Part shown: piece by piece, positions 1 through 9,959 of the stretch
How the letters are laid out: each line of letters opens with the position of its first letter
Position numbering within the stretch: position 1 is the stretch's first letter
Notes under the pieces: generated by a model
Database searches by the model: none
What the model was told of the DNA's origin: nothing
Seen by the model: only the letters and a program-made list of their open reading frames with translations
NCBI RefSeq assembly: GCF_910592395.1
Contig: NC_088321.1
Span: 13,268,001 to 13,332,000 of the forward strand
DNA from: Lineus longissimus
Taxonomy: Eukaryota; Nemertea; Pilidiophora; Heteronemertea; Lineidae
Length of the DNA: 64,000 nucleotides
Direction: 5' to 3'
Program-made: the position numbers and the translations under genes

Positions 1-309
1 CTTCTGTAAAAATGATTTCTCACAATATTTGCATTGGAATGGTTTTCCTCCATTGTTCTGGCATATGTGTTGTATAAGCTTTTGCTTGGTTACAAATGAT
101 TTCTCACATAGCAGACATCTCAATGGTTTTTCTCCAGTATGAATACGTTTATGAGACAAAAGATTCCTCTTACCTGAAAATGATTTCTCACAATATTGGC
201 ATTGGAACGGTTTTTCTCCTGTATGAATGCAAATATGTCTGACAAGACTTTGCTTGGTCAAAAATGATTTCTCGCATTGTACACAAGTGAGGGATGATTT
301 TGGTGCCAT
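1..309 (-). CDS. C1: partial C2H2 zinc-finger protein, N-terminal end only
   Basis: This is the 5' end of a zinc-finger gene that runs off the left edge of the window, with 103 codons visible. It starts at the ATG of MAPKSSLTC (A at -3, G at +4) and is open to base 1. Fingers 1-3 and the start of finger 4 are visible. Finger 3 has lost its last zinc ligand: where C2 reads H-ICL-H, this copy reads H-ICQ-N (HICQNNGGKP), so it probably does not fold normally. The same lesion is present in C12, whose upstream spacer also matches best, so C1 and C12 are sister copies. A DNA-binding nuclear protein is expected by family. Finger number and tail are unknown because they lie outside the window. Confidence 0.85.
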   Translation of the reverse strand, partial: MAPKSSLTCVQCEKSFLTKQSLVRHICIHTGEKPFQCQYCEKSFSGKRNLLSHKRIHTGEKPLRCLLCEKSFVTKQKLIQHICQNNGGKPFQCKYCEKSFLQK

Positions 310-585
310 CCTAGTGCTCAAAGGGGCACAATAATTAGGCCAATACAAGTCCACTTCTTTGAAACATCTAACATAGATCTCGCACTGCGTCAATCACCTT
401 CTTTGCCCATTCAAAATATTCCGCTACTCGATCATCCGTCCGACCAACTGGGGTCGTCAATCAAGGTCACAGAGATTGTACAGTATATCTGCTAATTTTA
501 AGAGTTTCACACGATTCAACAAATCGGAGACGTTTCCGCACCTGTTTTGGTAGTAATTTATCATCAGTGATCTCTGCCACGACAC
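310..585 (-). other. C1 5' leader, probable start of the last exon
   Basis: The minus strand reads CCTTTTTATTTGCAG then GTGTCGTGG, a good 3' splice acceptor with its AG at 586-587. The frame starting VVAEITDDKLLP soon hits stops, and the stretch just before the ATG carries the CTATGTTAGATG variant shared with C2 and C12, which breaks the frame. I treat it as 5' UTR or decayed coding exon. Confidence 0.45.
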
Positions 586-779
586 CTGCAAATAAAAAGG
601 ATTATAGACAGGTACAAATTGTTTTGTTTGAATTGTTTAATGAAAGCCAAAATACTTCTAACAGATTGCGTTTACATCTTTTTACAAGATAACCATGAAC
701 CAGGTTTCAAACCCTAATCATATGAATTTTGGATGAACGCTACAATAGCAACCGGCATCATTTTGGGTTTTTGATTAAG

Positions 780-947
780 GAATTGAACCCGAGGCGGAGG
801 ACCTTGGTTGAGTTACCAAGACACTCGAGGGTGGAGCTAAAATACAGTCCAAACCCGAGCCGACAGGCGAGGGTTTGGACGAAATTTTAGCTCCACCCGA
901 GAGTGTCTTGGTAACTCAACCAAGGTCCGAAGCCGAGGGTTCAATTT
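780..947. repeat. Foldback (long hairpin) element
   Basis: Arms at about 780-843 and 884-947 are inverted copies of each other with few mismatches. The loop contains a second perfect 10-bp palindrome (GTCCAAACCC ... GGGTTTGGAC). The whole could fold into one stem of about 84 bp. It is found only in S1. A foldback or MITE-type insertion is likely; the family was not identified. Confidence 0.7.
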
Positions 948-949
948 CT

Positions 950-1408
950 ATTCTAAAATACCTCAAACTTAAAAAGATAGGCCACGAAATAACTTGAATA
1001 TGTGCGAATTTGGCAAATTCCATCCATCGCCTGCCCGGAGCGCCGGTAGCGCCGTTGTTTACATTATGTTACGGCAGCCCGTATAGGAAGTCCGGATCGG
1101 CTCGCTCAAGTGACGCTAAAATCCGCGCAAATGGGCTATTTGGAGCGTTTTTCTCAGCAAATATGTGTAGTGCTCATTAAAAAACTTAGGGTGGTTGATG
1201 CTTCCTTGGCTGATTTGTGTTTGAAGCAGTGTTTTGAGAGCCTCAAACTTCTGAAGTGAGCTGTGTGCATGGTTCCACATTTTAGTGCAACCCGAGGGAA
1301 CTTTGGTAGAGCATCTTGGTTGCGTGTCCAAAACACTCCACTCTCAGAACGAGGCTTATGCATTTTCCATTTAAAAGTTGGCTTTACGGTACCAAGGTAT
1401 TTTAGAAT
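950..1408. mobile_element. Candidate non-autonomous element with 14-bp terminal inverted repeats
   Basis: The ends ATTCTAAAATACCT (950-963) and AGGTATTTTAGAAT (1395-1408) are perfect inverted repeats. The inside is unlike the rest of the window and has no convincing coding frame. It abuts the foldback at 780-947, and the two together form the block missing from other spacers. The right end joins the common TCGGGCACGAAATCC sequence. It could be a separate element nested beside the foldback, or both could be one composite insertion. Confidence 0.5.
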
Positions 1409-1483
1409 CGGGCACGAAATCCACCATTTGGATTAATTTGATAAAATGATATTAGAATTAATGATATACATGTATAAAGTAGA

Positions 1484-1641
1484 ACCTCTCTATGAAGGAC
1501 ACCCTCGGGATTGATAAGTCCTGTACTTAATCATGTGACTAGTGAGGTGCCTGATTAGACACAGGTCTAGTTGAATGGTAACAACCAATTTGGGACCAAA
1601 CCTAGTGTCCTTCATACAGTGGTTGTCCCGAATAGAGAGGT
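1484..1641. mobile_element. MITE-like palindromic element in S1
   Basis: The left end ACCTCTCTATGAAGGACAC and the right half (GTGTCCTTCATA ... AATAGAGAGGT) are complementary in two blocks, giving an imperfect hairpin. There is no coding capacity. It sits at the same place in every spacer, so it was copied by the tandem duplications and did not insert repeatedly. Confidence 0.5.
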
Positions 1642-3564
1642 ATTTGATATTAAGGGAGGATCCACTGCATATGCTTTCCTTAGTTACCGCTCCAGATAAA
1701 CGAATCTACGCAGATGGAGGACTTCACCAGATTCTTAAGAAGGTGGGAATCAGATTATGAGCAGTTTCACCACGTGGGAATAAGCCTATGCAAGATCAAT
1801 ATCAGTGTCAGGGGGTAGGGATCAGATTATAAATGATGTCAGCATGCAAGAATCGGGAAATGATAGAATAAGCAGGGGGCGGGGACTTGATTATGAATGT
1901 TGTCAGCATTTGAGAATTAGGTTATGAATGGTGTCAGGGAGTGGGAATCAGATCAACACCTGCAACGATTATTAAAGGCTTACACTAAATGCTGATAATT
2001 TGAAATATGATTTTGAAAATTACCCATTGCGTAAATACACACTAAATAAAAGTGTCAGTACTTGCTGTTGTCAAGACATCTATACAAATACTATAAACAC
2101 CGGGGTAGTAAATTCATATGCATAATTACTACCATATGGCCTTGTGTATAACTGCATTTTCATTTTCCTTGACCACCAGTTAAAGAATGCATCAGACCTT
2201 TAAAAACCAGTCTCAGCTGGTTGAGATTATCCTTTGCCTCGTTCTATGCCATTAAACTTTTAAAGGGATACACCATTCGTGTTCAATATATTTACTGGTG
2301 GTTCAGGAAAATAGAAATACAAAATCGATGCGGTAGTGCAGTTATAATGCAGGCCAATGGTCAGGTGTCTGACATTGTTTGAAATTTCACAAGCGTTTAC
2401 TGTAGATATTGAAGATAACTGCGGCTTTTCCCGTGTTCAGATATAGTATTCTCATTCATGCCAAACAGTTCAGTTGAGTTGAAGCTTTATAGGCTTGTGA
2501 CTCTAGGTTACACAAAGGTTGAAGTTTTGAGAAATCTTTCGAGATGACTCAGTATAATAGTAATCGTTGTTGCAAATGTGACAACCGATATTGCACAATG
2601 GAGGCCTACAGTACTGGAGTGCCTTCTATTCTTTTACGTATTTTATCAGTGGTGGGCGTTTGTCAGTCGATGGGGGGCGGGGGGGGGGGCATGACCGTGG
2701 GAGGATGTCTTATTTCAACGTGGTAAAGCCTCAGTCTTAGTGATAGTGCAGCAGGTAAACATGCCATGCATATGCGCAAAAGCAATCTTCTGATCGTGAG
2801 ATACGCCTCCCGTTCCTCTAGTCAAAGGCCAATCAAAAACCAGGAATATTGTAATTTTTCAGGGACACCCGGTAGCCAAGTTTAACGATGTGCACCACAC
2901 TTGTCTCTAGTTATTACGGCTGATATAGCATATATATAGATAAACGATGGAATTACGAAGTTACCAAAAGGATGAGTGATACACGGAGTAGCGTCTTTAT
3001 TATCTCCTACGCTGATCTTTTAGTTTGATCGCTGCGAAATTGGCACATTTTATCAAAATTGGAAACAATAATAGGATTTCATGATATCGTAGTTGACTAA
3101 TTGGTTCACAGATGGCACTTTTGGATAACCGTAAGGGTTTTGGAAAGTGAAGACACTTTACTGTTTTTTCTTCGGGACATACCAGCTGACATTTCCAGCA
3201 ATAATCGCGCATTAATATGAAGTGATATTTTGACTCATAGAGTGGCCTTTGGAGGGTTCAGGAGCAAGCCATTACAGCCTACTGAAGTGAATTGCTGCCT
3301 TACAAGGTATGCAAAGGAGCAAGCCACTGGCTTTGGAGGGATCCTTTTCAGATTCAAGACACCGCGGCCGCTATCTGGAGTGTACTATGGAAGGGTGGTT
3401 CCCCTCGGACGGGGTCAAGACAGGTGACTTGGTTGTCTTGTTTGTAGATCAATACGAAATTCCTTGTATGGAAATCCTTCTCATTCCAGACTAGTTACCG
3501 GTACAAATTGTTTATGGAGAAGGCTGACAAGAAATGAATACAGCCATAGTTTAGTTATTTTAAT

Positions 3565-3570
3565 TTTATT
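3565..3570 (-). promoter_or_regulatory. Polyadenylation signal of C2
   Basis: AATAAA on the minus strand, about 190 bases past the C2 stop codon, in the sequence ACAATAAAATTAAAA. Confidence 0.5.
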
Positions 3571-3757
3571 GTATTCACTCAAGCTTTTACACAATGTATT
3601 AAACACGTGGTCTATTTCCATGGATACTCGAACTTGCTAAAAACTCAAAAAAAAGAGGAAACCGAGCCCTCCATACACATGAGACTAAGACTGGTCGCCT
3701 TTTTGAATCATCGATCACTGATTTAACAGGAGAATACAACAGTTATATTCTATTGAC

Positions 3758-6700
3758 CTAATCTGTATTTTCACACAACATTTCTGCCCAGCGATCAAAC
3801 ACTGCAATGTATTCATCAATCTTGGACATAGCGACATGTGCACCACTGGAGTTTTCCTGCTCTACCCTAACATGCCCTGCTTGAGACATGTCATCCCCCA
3901 GACCTACAGGAGATGTTGCACTTGTTCCACTTTTAATATTGGCCATCTCTACAGGAGAAATGTCACATGGTTCGCTGTAAATACCTGGTTCACCTTTGCC
4001 ATTGGCCTGATCTGTAGGATATATGTCACATGGTCCAACTACCTGTATGATATATCCCTGCTCTTGAAGAGACAAGTCACATTGCTCACTTTTGACATTG
4101 GCCCCCTCTTTAGGAAATGCGTCAAACGGCTCACCTTTGACATCTGCCTGCTTAACAGGGGACATGTTACCTGACATATCACACGGTCTCACTACCTCTA
4201 TGATATAACCCTGCTCTTGAAGAGACATGTCACACTGCTTACTTTTTACATTGACCTGATCTGTAGGAGATGTGTCACCTGGCTCACTTTTGACATTAGC
4301 CCCCTCTTTAGGAAATGCGTCAAACGGCCCACCTTTGACACTCGCCTGCTTAGAAGGAGACATGTTACCTAACATATCACACGGTCTCACTACCTCTATG
4401 ATATAACCCTGCTCTTGAAGAGACATGTCACACTGTTCACTTTTGACATTGGTCTGTTCTATAGGAGATGTGTTACATGGCTCACTTTTGACATTGGACT
4501 GTTCTATAGGAGATGTGTTACATGGCTCACTTTTGACATTGGACTGTTCTATAGGAGATGTGTTACATGGCTCACTTTTGACATTGGACTGTTCTATAGG
4601 AGATGTGTTACATGGCTCACTTTTGACATTGGACTGTTCTATAGGAGATGTGTTACATGGCTCACTTTTGACATTGGTCTGTTCTATAGGAGATGTGTTA
4701 CATGGCTCACTTTTGACATTGGACTGTTCTATAGGAGATGTGTTACATGGCTCACTTTTGACATTGGACTGTTCTATAGGAGATGTGTTACATGGCAGGT
4801 TGAAGGCCCCACTGTTGACATTTCTCTCCTCTGTAACATGAACAGCACGTATGTCTAGTTCAGCCCTGGACTGCCCTGTAGCAGATGTGAGGGCTGGTTC
4901 AACACTTTCATCAGACTGGTCGGCAGCAAACATGTCAATGAGTTGACTTTTAACATTTCCAAGCTGATTAGAATGATGATCAATCAAATCTCGTTTCACA
5001 CCCAGCCGCAAAACTTGATAATCTTCACTTTTGGCTGTACCCAGACCAACAGTTTCATTCCCATTGATAACAGTCATTTTTGCAGCAGCATCCTTGATAT
5101 CCATGTCTGAACACCCGACTGCAGCAGGCAACTTTGATACAGGCTCTCTGCTGATCAAACATTCATTCGTCGCAGAACTTGCAGGGACTGGGTTTTGTCC
5201 ATTTGGAGAATTATTGTTATTTGAAGGACCAGTTAAAACTACTGCATCTTCTCCCACATCAGTTTGTTCACAACGAGACCTTGAACGAGAACTTTTCATA
5301 GCTTTGCCACTTTTTGACTTTAACCGTTTATCCTTGCCGGGACTTGCATCAGACACCTTGCGAGTGTTACGAGAAGTATCATTGTGGCTGCGTTTATGTT
5401 TTCGTAAGCCAGACTCACTCTTAAAGGTTTTATGACAATATTTACAGTTGAAGCTGAGTTGGAATGGTTCGTCTCCTGCATGAACATGACGATGAGTATG
5501 ACTGAGAAGAGCCTGCTTTGAGAAAAATGACTTCTCACATTGTACACATCTGAACGGTTTTTCTCCAGTGTGAATACGCTCATGATTCAATAGACTTTCA
5601 CTCCGTGAAAACGATTTCTCACAATATTTGCACTGGAATGGTTTTTCTCCTGTGTGCTTACGAATATGTTTTACAAGCACTTGCTTAGTTACAAATGATT
5701 TCTCACATTGCACACATCTGAATCGTTTTTCTCCAGTGTGAACACGTTCATGATTCAAAATATTGCTCTTATCTGAAAATGATTTCTCACAATATTTGCA
5801 TTTGAATGGCTTTTCTCCTGTGTGGATACGCTCATGAGTCAATAGATGTCCATTCTGTGAAAATTGTTTCTCACAACACTTGCACTTGAATGGTTTTTCT
5901 CCAGTGTGAATACGTCCATGAGTCAATAGATGTCCCTTCTGTGAAAATGATTTCTCACAATATTTGCACTGGAATGGTTTTTTTCCAGTGTGAATACGTC
6001 CATGAGTCAAAAGATATCCCTTCTGTGAAAATGATTTCTTACAATATTGGCATTGGAATGGCTTTTCTCCTGTGTGAAAACGCTCATGAGCCAATAGACT
6101 TCCACTCCGTGAAAACGATTTCTCACAATATTTGCACTGGAATGGTTTTTCTCCTGTGTGCTTACGAATATGCATTACAAGCACTTGCTTAGTTACAAAT
6201 GATTTCTCACATTGTACACATCTGAATGGTTTTTCTCCAGTGTGAACACGTTCATGATTCAAAATATTCCTCTTCCCTGAAAATGATTTCCCACAATATT
6301 TGCATTTGAATGGTTTTTCTCCTGTGTGAATACGCTCATGCGTCAATAGACTGTCACTCCGTGAAAACGATTTCTCACAATATTTGCACTGGAATGGTTT
6401 TTCTCCTGTGTGCTTACGAATATGCATTACAAGCTTTTGCCTAGTGACAAATGATTTCTCACATTGCACACATCTGAATCGTTTTTCTCCAGTGTGAACA
6501 CGACGTTCATGAGTCACTAGACATCCCGTCTGTGAAAACGATTTCTCACAATATTTGCATTTGTGTGGCTTTTCTCCTGTGTGGATACGCTCATGAGTCA
6601 ATAGATGTCCATTCTGTGAAAATTGTTTCTCACAATACTTGCACTTGAATGGTTTTTCTCCAGTGTGAATACGTCCATGAGTCAATAGATGTCTCTTCTG

Positions 6701-7003
6701 TAAAAATGATTTCTCACAATATTTGCATTGGAATGGTTTTCCTCCAGTGTGAAGGCATATGTGTTGTATAAGCTTTTGCTTGGTTACAAATGATTTCTCA
6801 CATAGCAGACATCTCAATGGTTTTTCTCCAGTATGAATACGTTTATGAGACAAAAGATTCCTCTTACCTGAAAATGATTTCTCACAATATTGGCATTGGA
6901 ATGGTTTTTCTCCTGTATGAATGCAAATATGTCTGATAAGACTTTGCTTGGTCAAAAACGATTTCTCGCATTGTACACAAGTAAGGGATGATTTTGGTGC
7001 CAT
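3758..7003 (-). CDS. C2: 19-finger C2H2 zinc-finger protein with the longest SUMO-consensus repeat tail
   Basis: This encodes 1081 residues from MAPKSSLTC (ATG at 7001-7003, strong Kozak context). Fingers span residues 7-540 and are joined by TGEKP/TGEKR linkers. Finger 6 has a four-residue His spacing. Finger 18 carries the expanded SHTHRHVHAG ending, and finger 19 (SFNCKYCHKTF) is the atypical last finger. A basic Lys/Ser/Arg segment at about 553-575 is a likely nuclear localisation signal. Residues 737-856 are eight 15-residue repeats (PCNTSPIEQSNVKSE), followed by modules with three YIIEVV/YIIQVV cores and the invariant C-terminus. About eleven psi-K-x-E sites are visible. Fingers 16-19 match the end of C5 better than C12, although fingers 1-15 match C12, so the gene is a mosaic. 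It lacks three residues found in relatives (REPVSK where others have REPESEVSK). A DNA-binding regulator is inferred. Confidence 0.93.
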   Translation of the reverse strand: MAPKSSLTCVQCEKSFLTKQSLIRHICIHTGEKPFQCQYCEKSFSGKRNLLSHKRIHTGEKPLRCLLCEKSFVTKQKLIQHICLHTGGKPFQCKYCEKSFLQKRHLLTHGRIHTGEKPFKCKYCEKQFSQNGHLLTHERIHTGEKPHKCKYCEKSFSQTGCLVTHERRVHTGEKRFRCVQCEKSFVTRQKLVMHIRKHTGEKPFQCKYCEKSFSRSDSLLTHERIHTGEKPFKCKYCGKSFSGKRNILNHERVHTGEKPFRCVQCEKSFVTKQVLVMHIRKHTGEKPFQCKYCEKSFSRSGSLLAHERFHTGEKPFQCQYCKKSFSQKGYLLTHGRIHTGKKPFQCKYCEKSFSQKGHLLTHGRIHTGEKPFKCKCCEKQFSQNGHLLTHERIHTGEKPFKCKYCEKSFSDKSNILNHERVHTGEKRFRCVQCEKSFVTKQVLVKHIRKHTGEKPFQCKYCEKSFSRSESLLNHERIHTGEKPFRCVQCEKSFFSKQALLSHTHRHVHAGDEPFQLSFNCKYCHKTFKSESGLRKHKRSHNDTSRNTRKVSDASPGKDKRLKSKSGKAMKSSRSRSRCEQTDVGEDAVVLTGPSNNNNSPNGQNPVPASSATNECLISREPVSKLPAAVGCSDMDIKDAAAKMTVINGNETVGLGTAKSEDYQVLRLGVKRDLIDHHSNQLGNVKSQLIDMFAADQSDESVEPALTSATGQSRAELDIRAVHVTEERNVNSGAFNLPCNTSPIEQSNVKSEPCNTSPIEQSNVKSEPCNTSPIEQTNVKSEPCNTSPIEQSNVKSEPCNTSPIEQSNVKSEPCNTSPIEQSNVKSEPCNTSPIEQSNVKSEPCNTSPIEQTNVKSEQCDMSLQEQGYIIEVVRPCDMLGNMSPSKQASVKGGPFDAFPKEGANVKSEPGDTSPTDQVNVKSKQCDMSLQEQGYIIEVVRPCDMSGNMSPVKQADVKGEPFDAFPKEGANVKSEQCDLSLQEQGYIIQVVGPCDIYPTDQANGKGEPGIYSEPCDISPVEMANIKSGTSATSPVGLGDDMSQAGHVRVEQENSSGAHVAMSKIDEYIAVFDRWAEMLCENTD
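4436..4795. repeat. Coding 45-bp minisatellite, 8 units (C2 tail)
   Basis: Eight contiguous, near-identical 45-bp units, each encoding PCNTSPIEQ(S/T)NVKSE on the minus strand. Units differ mainly at a Ser/Thr codon. This is the largest copy number in the window. The period is a multiple of three, so the plus-strand frames also stay open; those are shadows. Confidence 0.95.
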
Positions 7004-7279
7004 CCTAGTGCTCAAAGGGGCACAATAATTAGGCCAATACAAGTCCACTTCTTTGAAACATCTAACATAGATCTCGCACTGCGTCAATCACCTTCTTTGC
7101 CCATTCAAAGTATTCCGCTACTCGACCATCCGTCCGACCAACTGGGGTCGTCAATCAAGGTCACAGAGATTGTACAGCATATCTGCTAATTTTAAGAGTT
7201 TCACACGATTCAACAAATCGAAGACGTTTCCGCTCCTGTTTTGGTAGTAATTTATCATCAGTGATCTCTGCCACGACAC
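7004..7279 (-). other. C2 5' leader with splice-acceptor-like boundary
   Basis: The acceptor TTTTTATTTGCAG ends at 7280. The frame VVAEITDDKLLPKQERKRLRF is lost within about 40 codons. A CTATGTTAGATGTTTC variant close to the ATG breaks the frame that is open in C11. Probably 5' UTR. Confidence 0.45.
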
Positions 7280-7544
7280 CTGCAAATAAAAAGGATTATA
7301 GACAGGTACAAATTGTTTTGTTTGAATTGTTTAATGAAAGCCAAAATACTTCTAACAGATTGCGTTTACATCTTTTTACAAGATAACCACGAACCAGGTT
7401 TCAAACCCTAATCATATGAATTTTGGATGAATGCTACAGTAGCAACCGGCATCATTTTGGGTTTTTGATCGGGCACGAAATCCACCATTTGGATTAATTT
7501 GATAAAATGGTATTAGAATTAATGATATACATGTATAAAGTAGA

Positions 7545-7702
7545 ACCTCTCTATGAAGGACACCCTCGGGATTGATAAGTGCTGTACTTAATCATGTGAC
7601 TAGAGAGGTGCCTGATAAGACACAGGTCTTGTTGAATGGTAACAATCAATTTGGGACCAAACCTAGTGTCCTTCATACAGTGGTTGTCCCGAATAGAGAG
7701 GT
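7545..7702. mobile_element. MITE-like palindromic element in S2
   Basis: Long form, with the AATGGTAACAATCAATTTGG centre. TATGAAGGACAC pairs with GTGTCCTTCATA, and ACCTCTCTAT with ATAGAGAGGT. Confidence 0.5.
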
Positions 7703-9953
7703 ATTTGATATTAAGGGAGGATCCACTGCATATGCTTTCCTTAGTTACCGCTCCAGATAAACGAATCTACGCAGATGGAGGACTTCACCAGATTCTTAAG
7801 AAGGTGGGAATCAGATTATGAGCAGTTTCACCACGAGGGAATAAGCCTATGCAAGATCAATATCAGTGTCAGGGGGTAGGGATCAGATTATAAATGATGT
7901 CAGCATGCAAGAATCGGGAAATGATAGAATAAGCAGGGGCGGGGACTTGATTATGAATGTTGTCAGCATTTGAGAATTAGATTATGAATGGTGTCAGGGA
8001 GTGGGAATCAGATCAACACCTGCAACGATTATTAAAGGCTTACACTAAATGCTAATAATTTGAAATATGATTTTGAAAATTACCCATTGCGTAAATACAC
8101 ACTAAATAAAAGTGTCAGTACTTGCTGTTGTCAAGACATCTATACAAATACTATAAATACCGGGGTAGTAAATTCATATGCATAATTACTACCATATGGC
8201 CTTGTGTATAACTGCATTTTCATTTTCCTTGACCACCAGTTAAAGAATGCATCAGACCTTTAAAAACCAGTCTCAGCTGGTTGAGATTATCCTTTGCCTC
8301 GTTCTATGCCATTAAACTTTTAAAGGGATACACCATTCGTGTTCAATATATTTACTGGTGGTACAGGAAAATAGAAATACAAAATCGATGCGGTAGTGCA
8401 GTTATAATGCAGGCCAATGGTCAGGTGTCAGACATTGTTTGAAATTTCACAAGCGTTTACTGTAGATATTGAAGATAACTGCGGGTTTTCCCGTGTTCAG
8501 ATATAGTATTCTCATTCATGCCAAACAGTTCAGTTGAGTTGAAGCTTTATAGGCTTGTGACTCTAGGTTACACAAAGGTTGAAGTTTTGAGAAATCTTTC
8601 GAGATGACTCAGTATAATAGTAATCGTTGTTGCAAATGTGACAACCGATATTGCACAATGGAGGCCTACAGTACTGGAGTGCCTTCTATTCTTTTACGTA
8701 TTTTATCAGTGGTGGGTGTTTGTCAGTCGATGGGGGACGGGGGGGGGGGCATGGCCGTGGGAGGATGTCTTATTTCAACGTGGTAAAGCCTCAGTCTTAG
8801 TGATAGTGCAGCAGGTAAACATGCCATGCATATGTGCAAAAGCAATCTTCTGATCGTGAGATACGCCTCCCGTTCCTCTAGTCAAAGGCCAATCAAAAAC
8901 CAGGAATATTGTAATTTTTCAGGGACACCCGGTAGCCAAGTTTAACGATGTGCACCACACTTGTCTCTAGTTATTACGGCTGATATAGCATATATATAGA
9001 TAAACGATGGAATTACGAAGTTACCAAAAGGATGAGTGATACACGGAGTAGCGTCTTTATTATCTCCTACGCTGATCTTTTAGTTTGATCGCTGCGAAAT
9101 TGGCACATTTTATCAAAATTGGAAACAATAATAGGATTTTATCATATCGTAGTTGAGTAATTGGTTCACAGATGGCACTTTGGGATTACCGTAAGGGTTT
9201 TGGAAAGTGATGAAGCGGTCGATCTGAGTCTTGCCAGCCAAGACACTTTACTGTTTTTTCTTCGGGACACACTAGCTCACATTTCAAGCAATAATCGCGC
9301 ATTAATATCAAGTGATATTTTGACTCAGAGAGGGGCCTTTGGAGGGGTCAGGAGCAAGCCATTACATCCTACTGAAGTGAATTGCTGCCTCACAAGGTGT
9401 GCAAAGGAGCAAGCCACTGACTGCCTCACACTCACAGTGTGGTATTGGAGGGGTCACTTTCAGGTGCAAGACACTGCGGCCGCCATCTAGTGTGTCCTAT
9501 GGGAAGGGTGGTTCCTTGTGGTCAAGAGAAAGCCACTGGCTGTTTTCTAGAGTGTTCTTTGGAGGTGGAAGGAGCAAACCGCTTGCTTAACGATTGTGGC
9601 TCATTGGGGGTCAAGAGAAAGTCACTCCTGGAGGAGTGGATCGACGGAGGAGCAAACCATTTGCTGCCTTCTGAAATGCCTTTCGAAGGGGTCAGGAGCT
9701 AGCCTCTTGTTGGGTGTCCTATATGAAGGAGCTAAGGAGCTAAACACTTGCTGTATTACAGAGTGTCCTTTGAGCGGGCAGGTTACAAATTGCCCTTCGG
9801 ACACGGTCAAGACAAGTGACTTTGTCGTCTTGTTTGTAGATATCAATACAAAATTCCTTGTATGGAAATCCATCTCATTCCAGACAATTTACCGGTAAAA
9901 ATTGTTTATGGAGAAGGCTGACAAGAAATGAATACAGCCATAGTTTAGATATG

Positions 9954-9959
9954 TTTATT
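9954..9959 (-). promoter_or_regulatory. Polyadenylation signal of C3
   Basis: AATAAA in the minus-strand context CGAAATAAACATATC, about 190 bases past the C3 stop. This variant is shared only with C10. Confidence 0.5.

Larger units (their letters stand above)
586..3757. other. Spacer S1 between C1 and C2 (short 3'-flank type, with a 632-bp insertion)
   Basis: There is no supported gene. Contents from left to right: presumed intron sequence; an insertion at about 776-1407 absent from every other spacer; the MITE-like palindrome at 1484-1641; degenerate GGGAATCAGATTATGAATG repeats at about 1743-1955; a poly-G run at 2672-2689; a short GGAGGGTTCAGGAGCAAGCC block at about 3240-3450; and the C2 3' UTR. 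Single-base variants such as CTATAAACAC and GCTGATAATTTG are shared only with S12. Confidence 0.8.

Noticed and set aside
310-585. Extending the CDS upstream of the MAPKSS methionine using non-ATG starts
   Set aside because: The extended frames differ from copy to copy and rest on TTG or GTG codons. The internal ATG has A at -3 and G at +4 in every copy.
2745-2765. CAG/GTAAAC splice donor on the plus strand
   Set aside because: A good match, but there is no supported plus-strand exon or acceptor to pair it with.
2920-2950. TATA-like ATATATATAGATAAAC as promoter of C1 (and equivalents in other spacers)
   Set aside because: It would need an intron of over 2 kb and no matching donor or first exon could be identified. 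AT-rich sequence gives such matches by chance.
4436-4795. CRISPR array
   Set aside because: Repeats are contiguous without unique spacers, in frame inside a coding region, and the context is animal nuclear DNA.
4415-4858. Long plus-strand open frames over the 45-bp repeats (about 140 residues)
   Set aside because: The repeat period is a multiple of three, so antisense frames stay open wherever the repeats lie. They track repeat number and are shadows of the C2 tail and its relatives.
9161-9490. A 109-residue plus-strand frame found again in S3, S9 and S11 and extended in S4
   Set aside because: It lies in the degenerate spacer repeat and begins at a non-ATG codon. It is broken in the short-flank spacers, and its sharing is explained by unit duplication.
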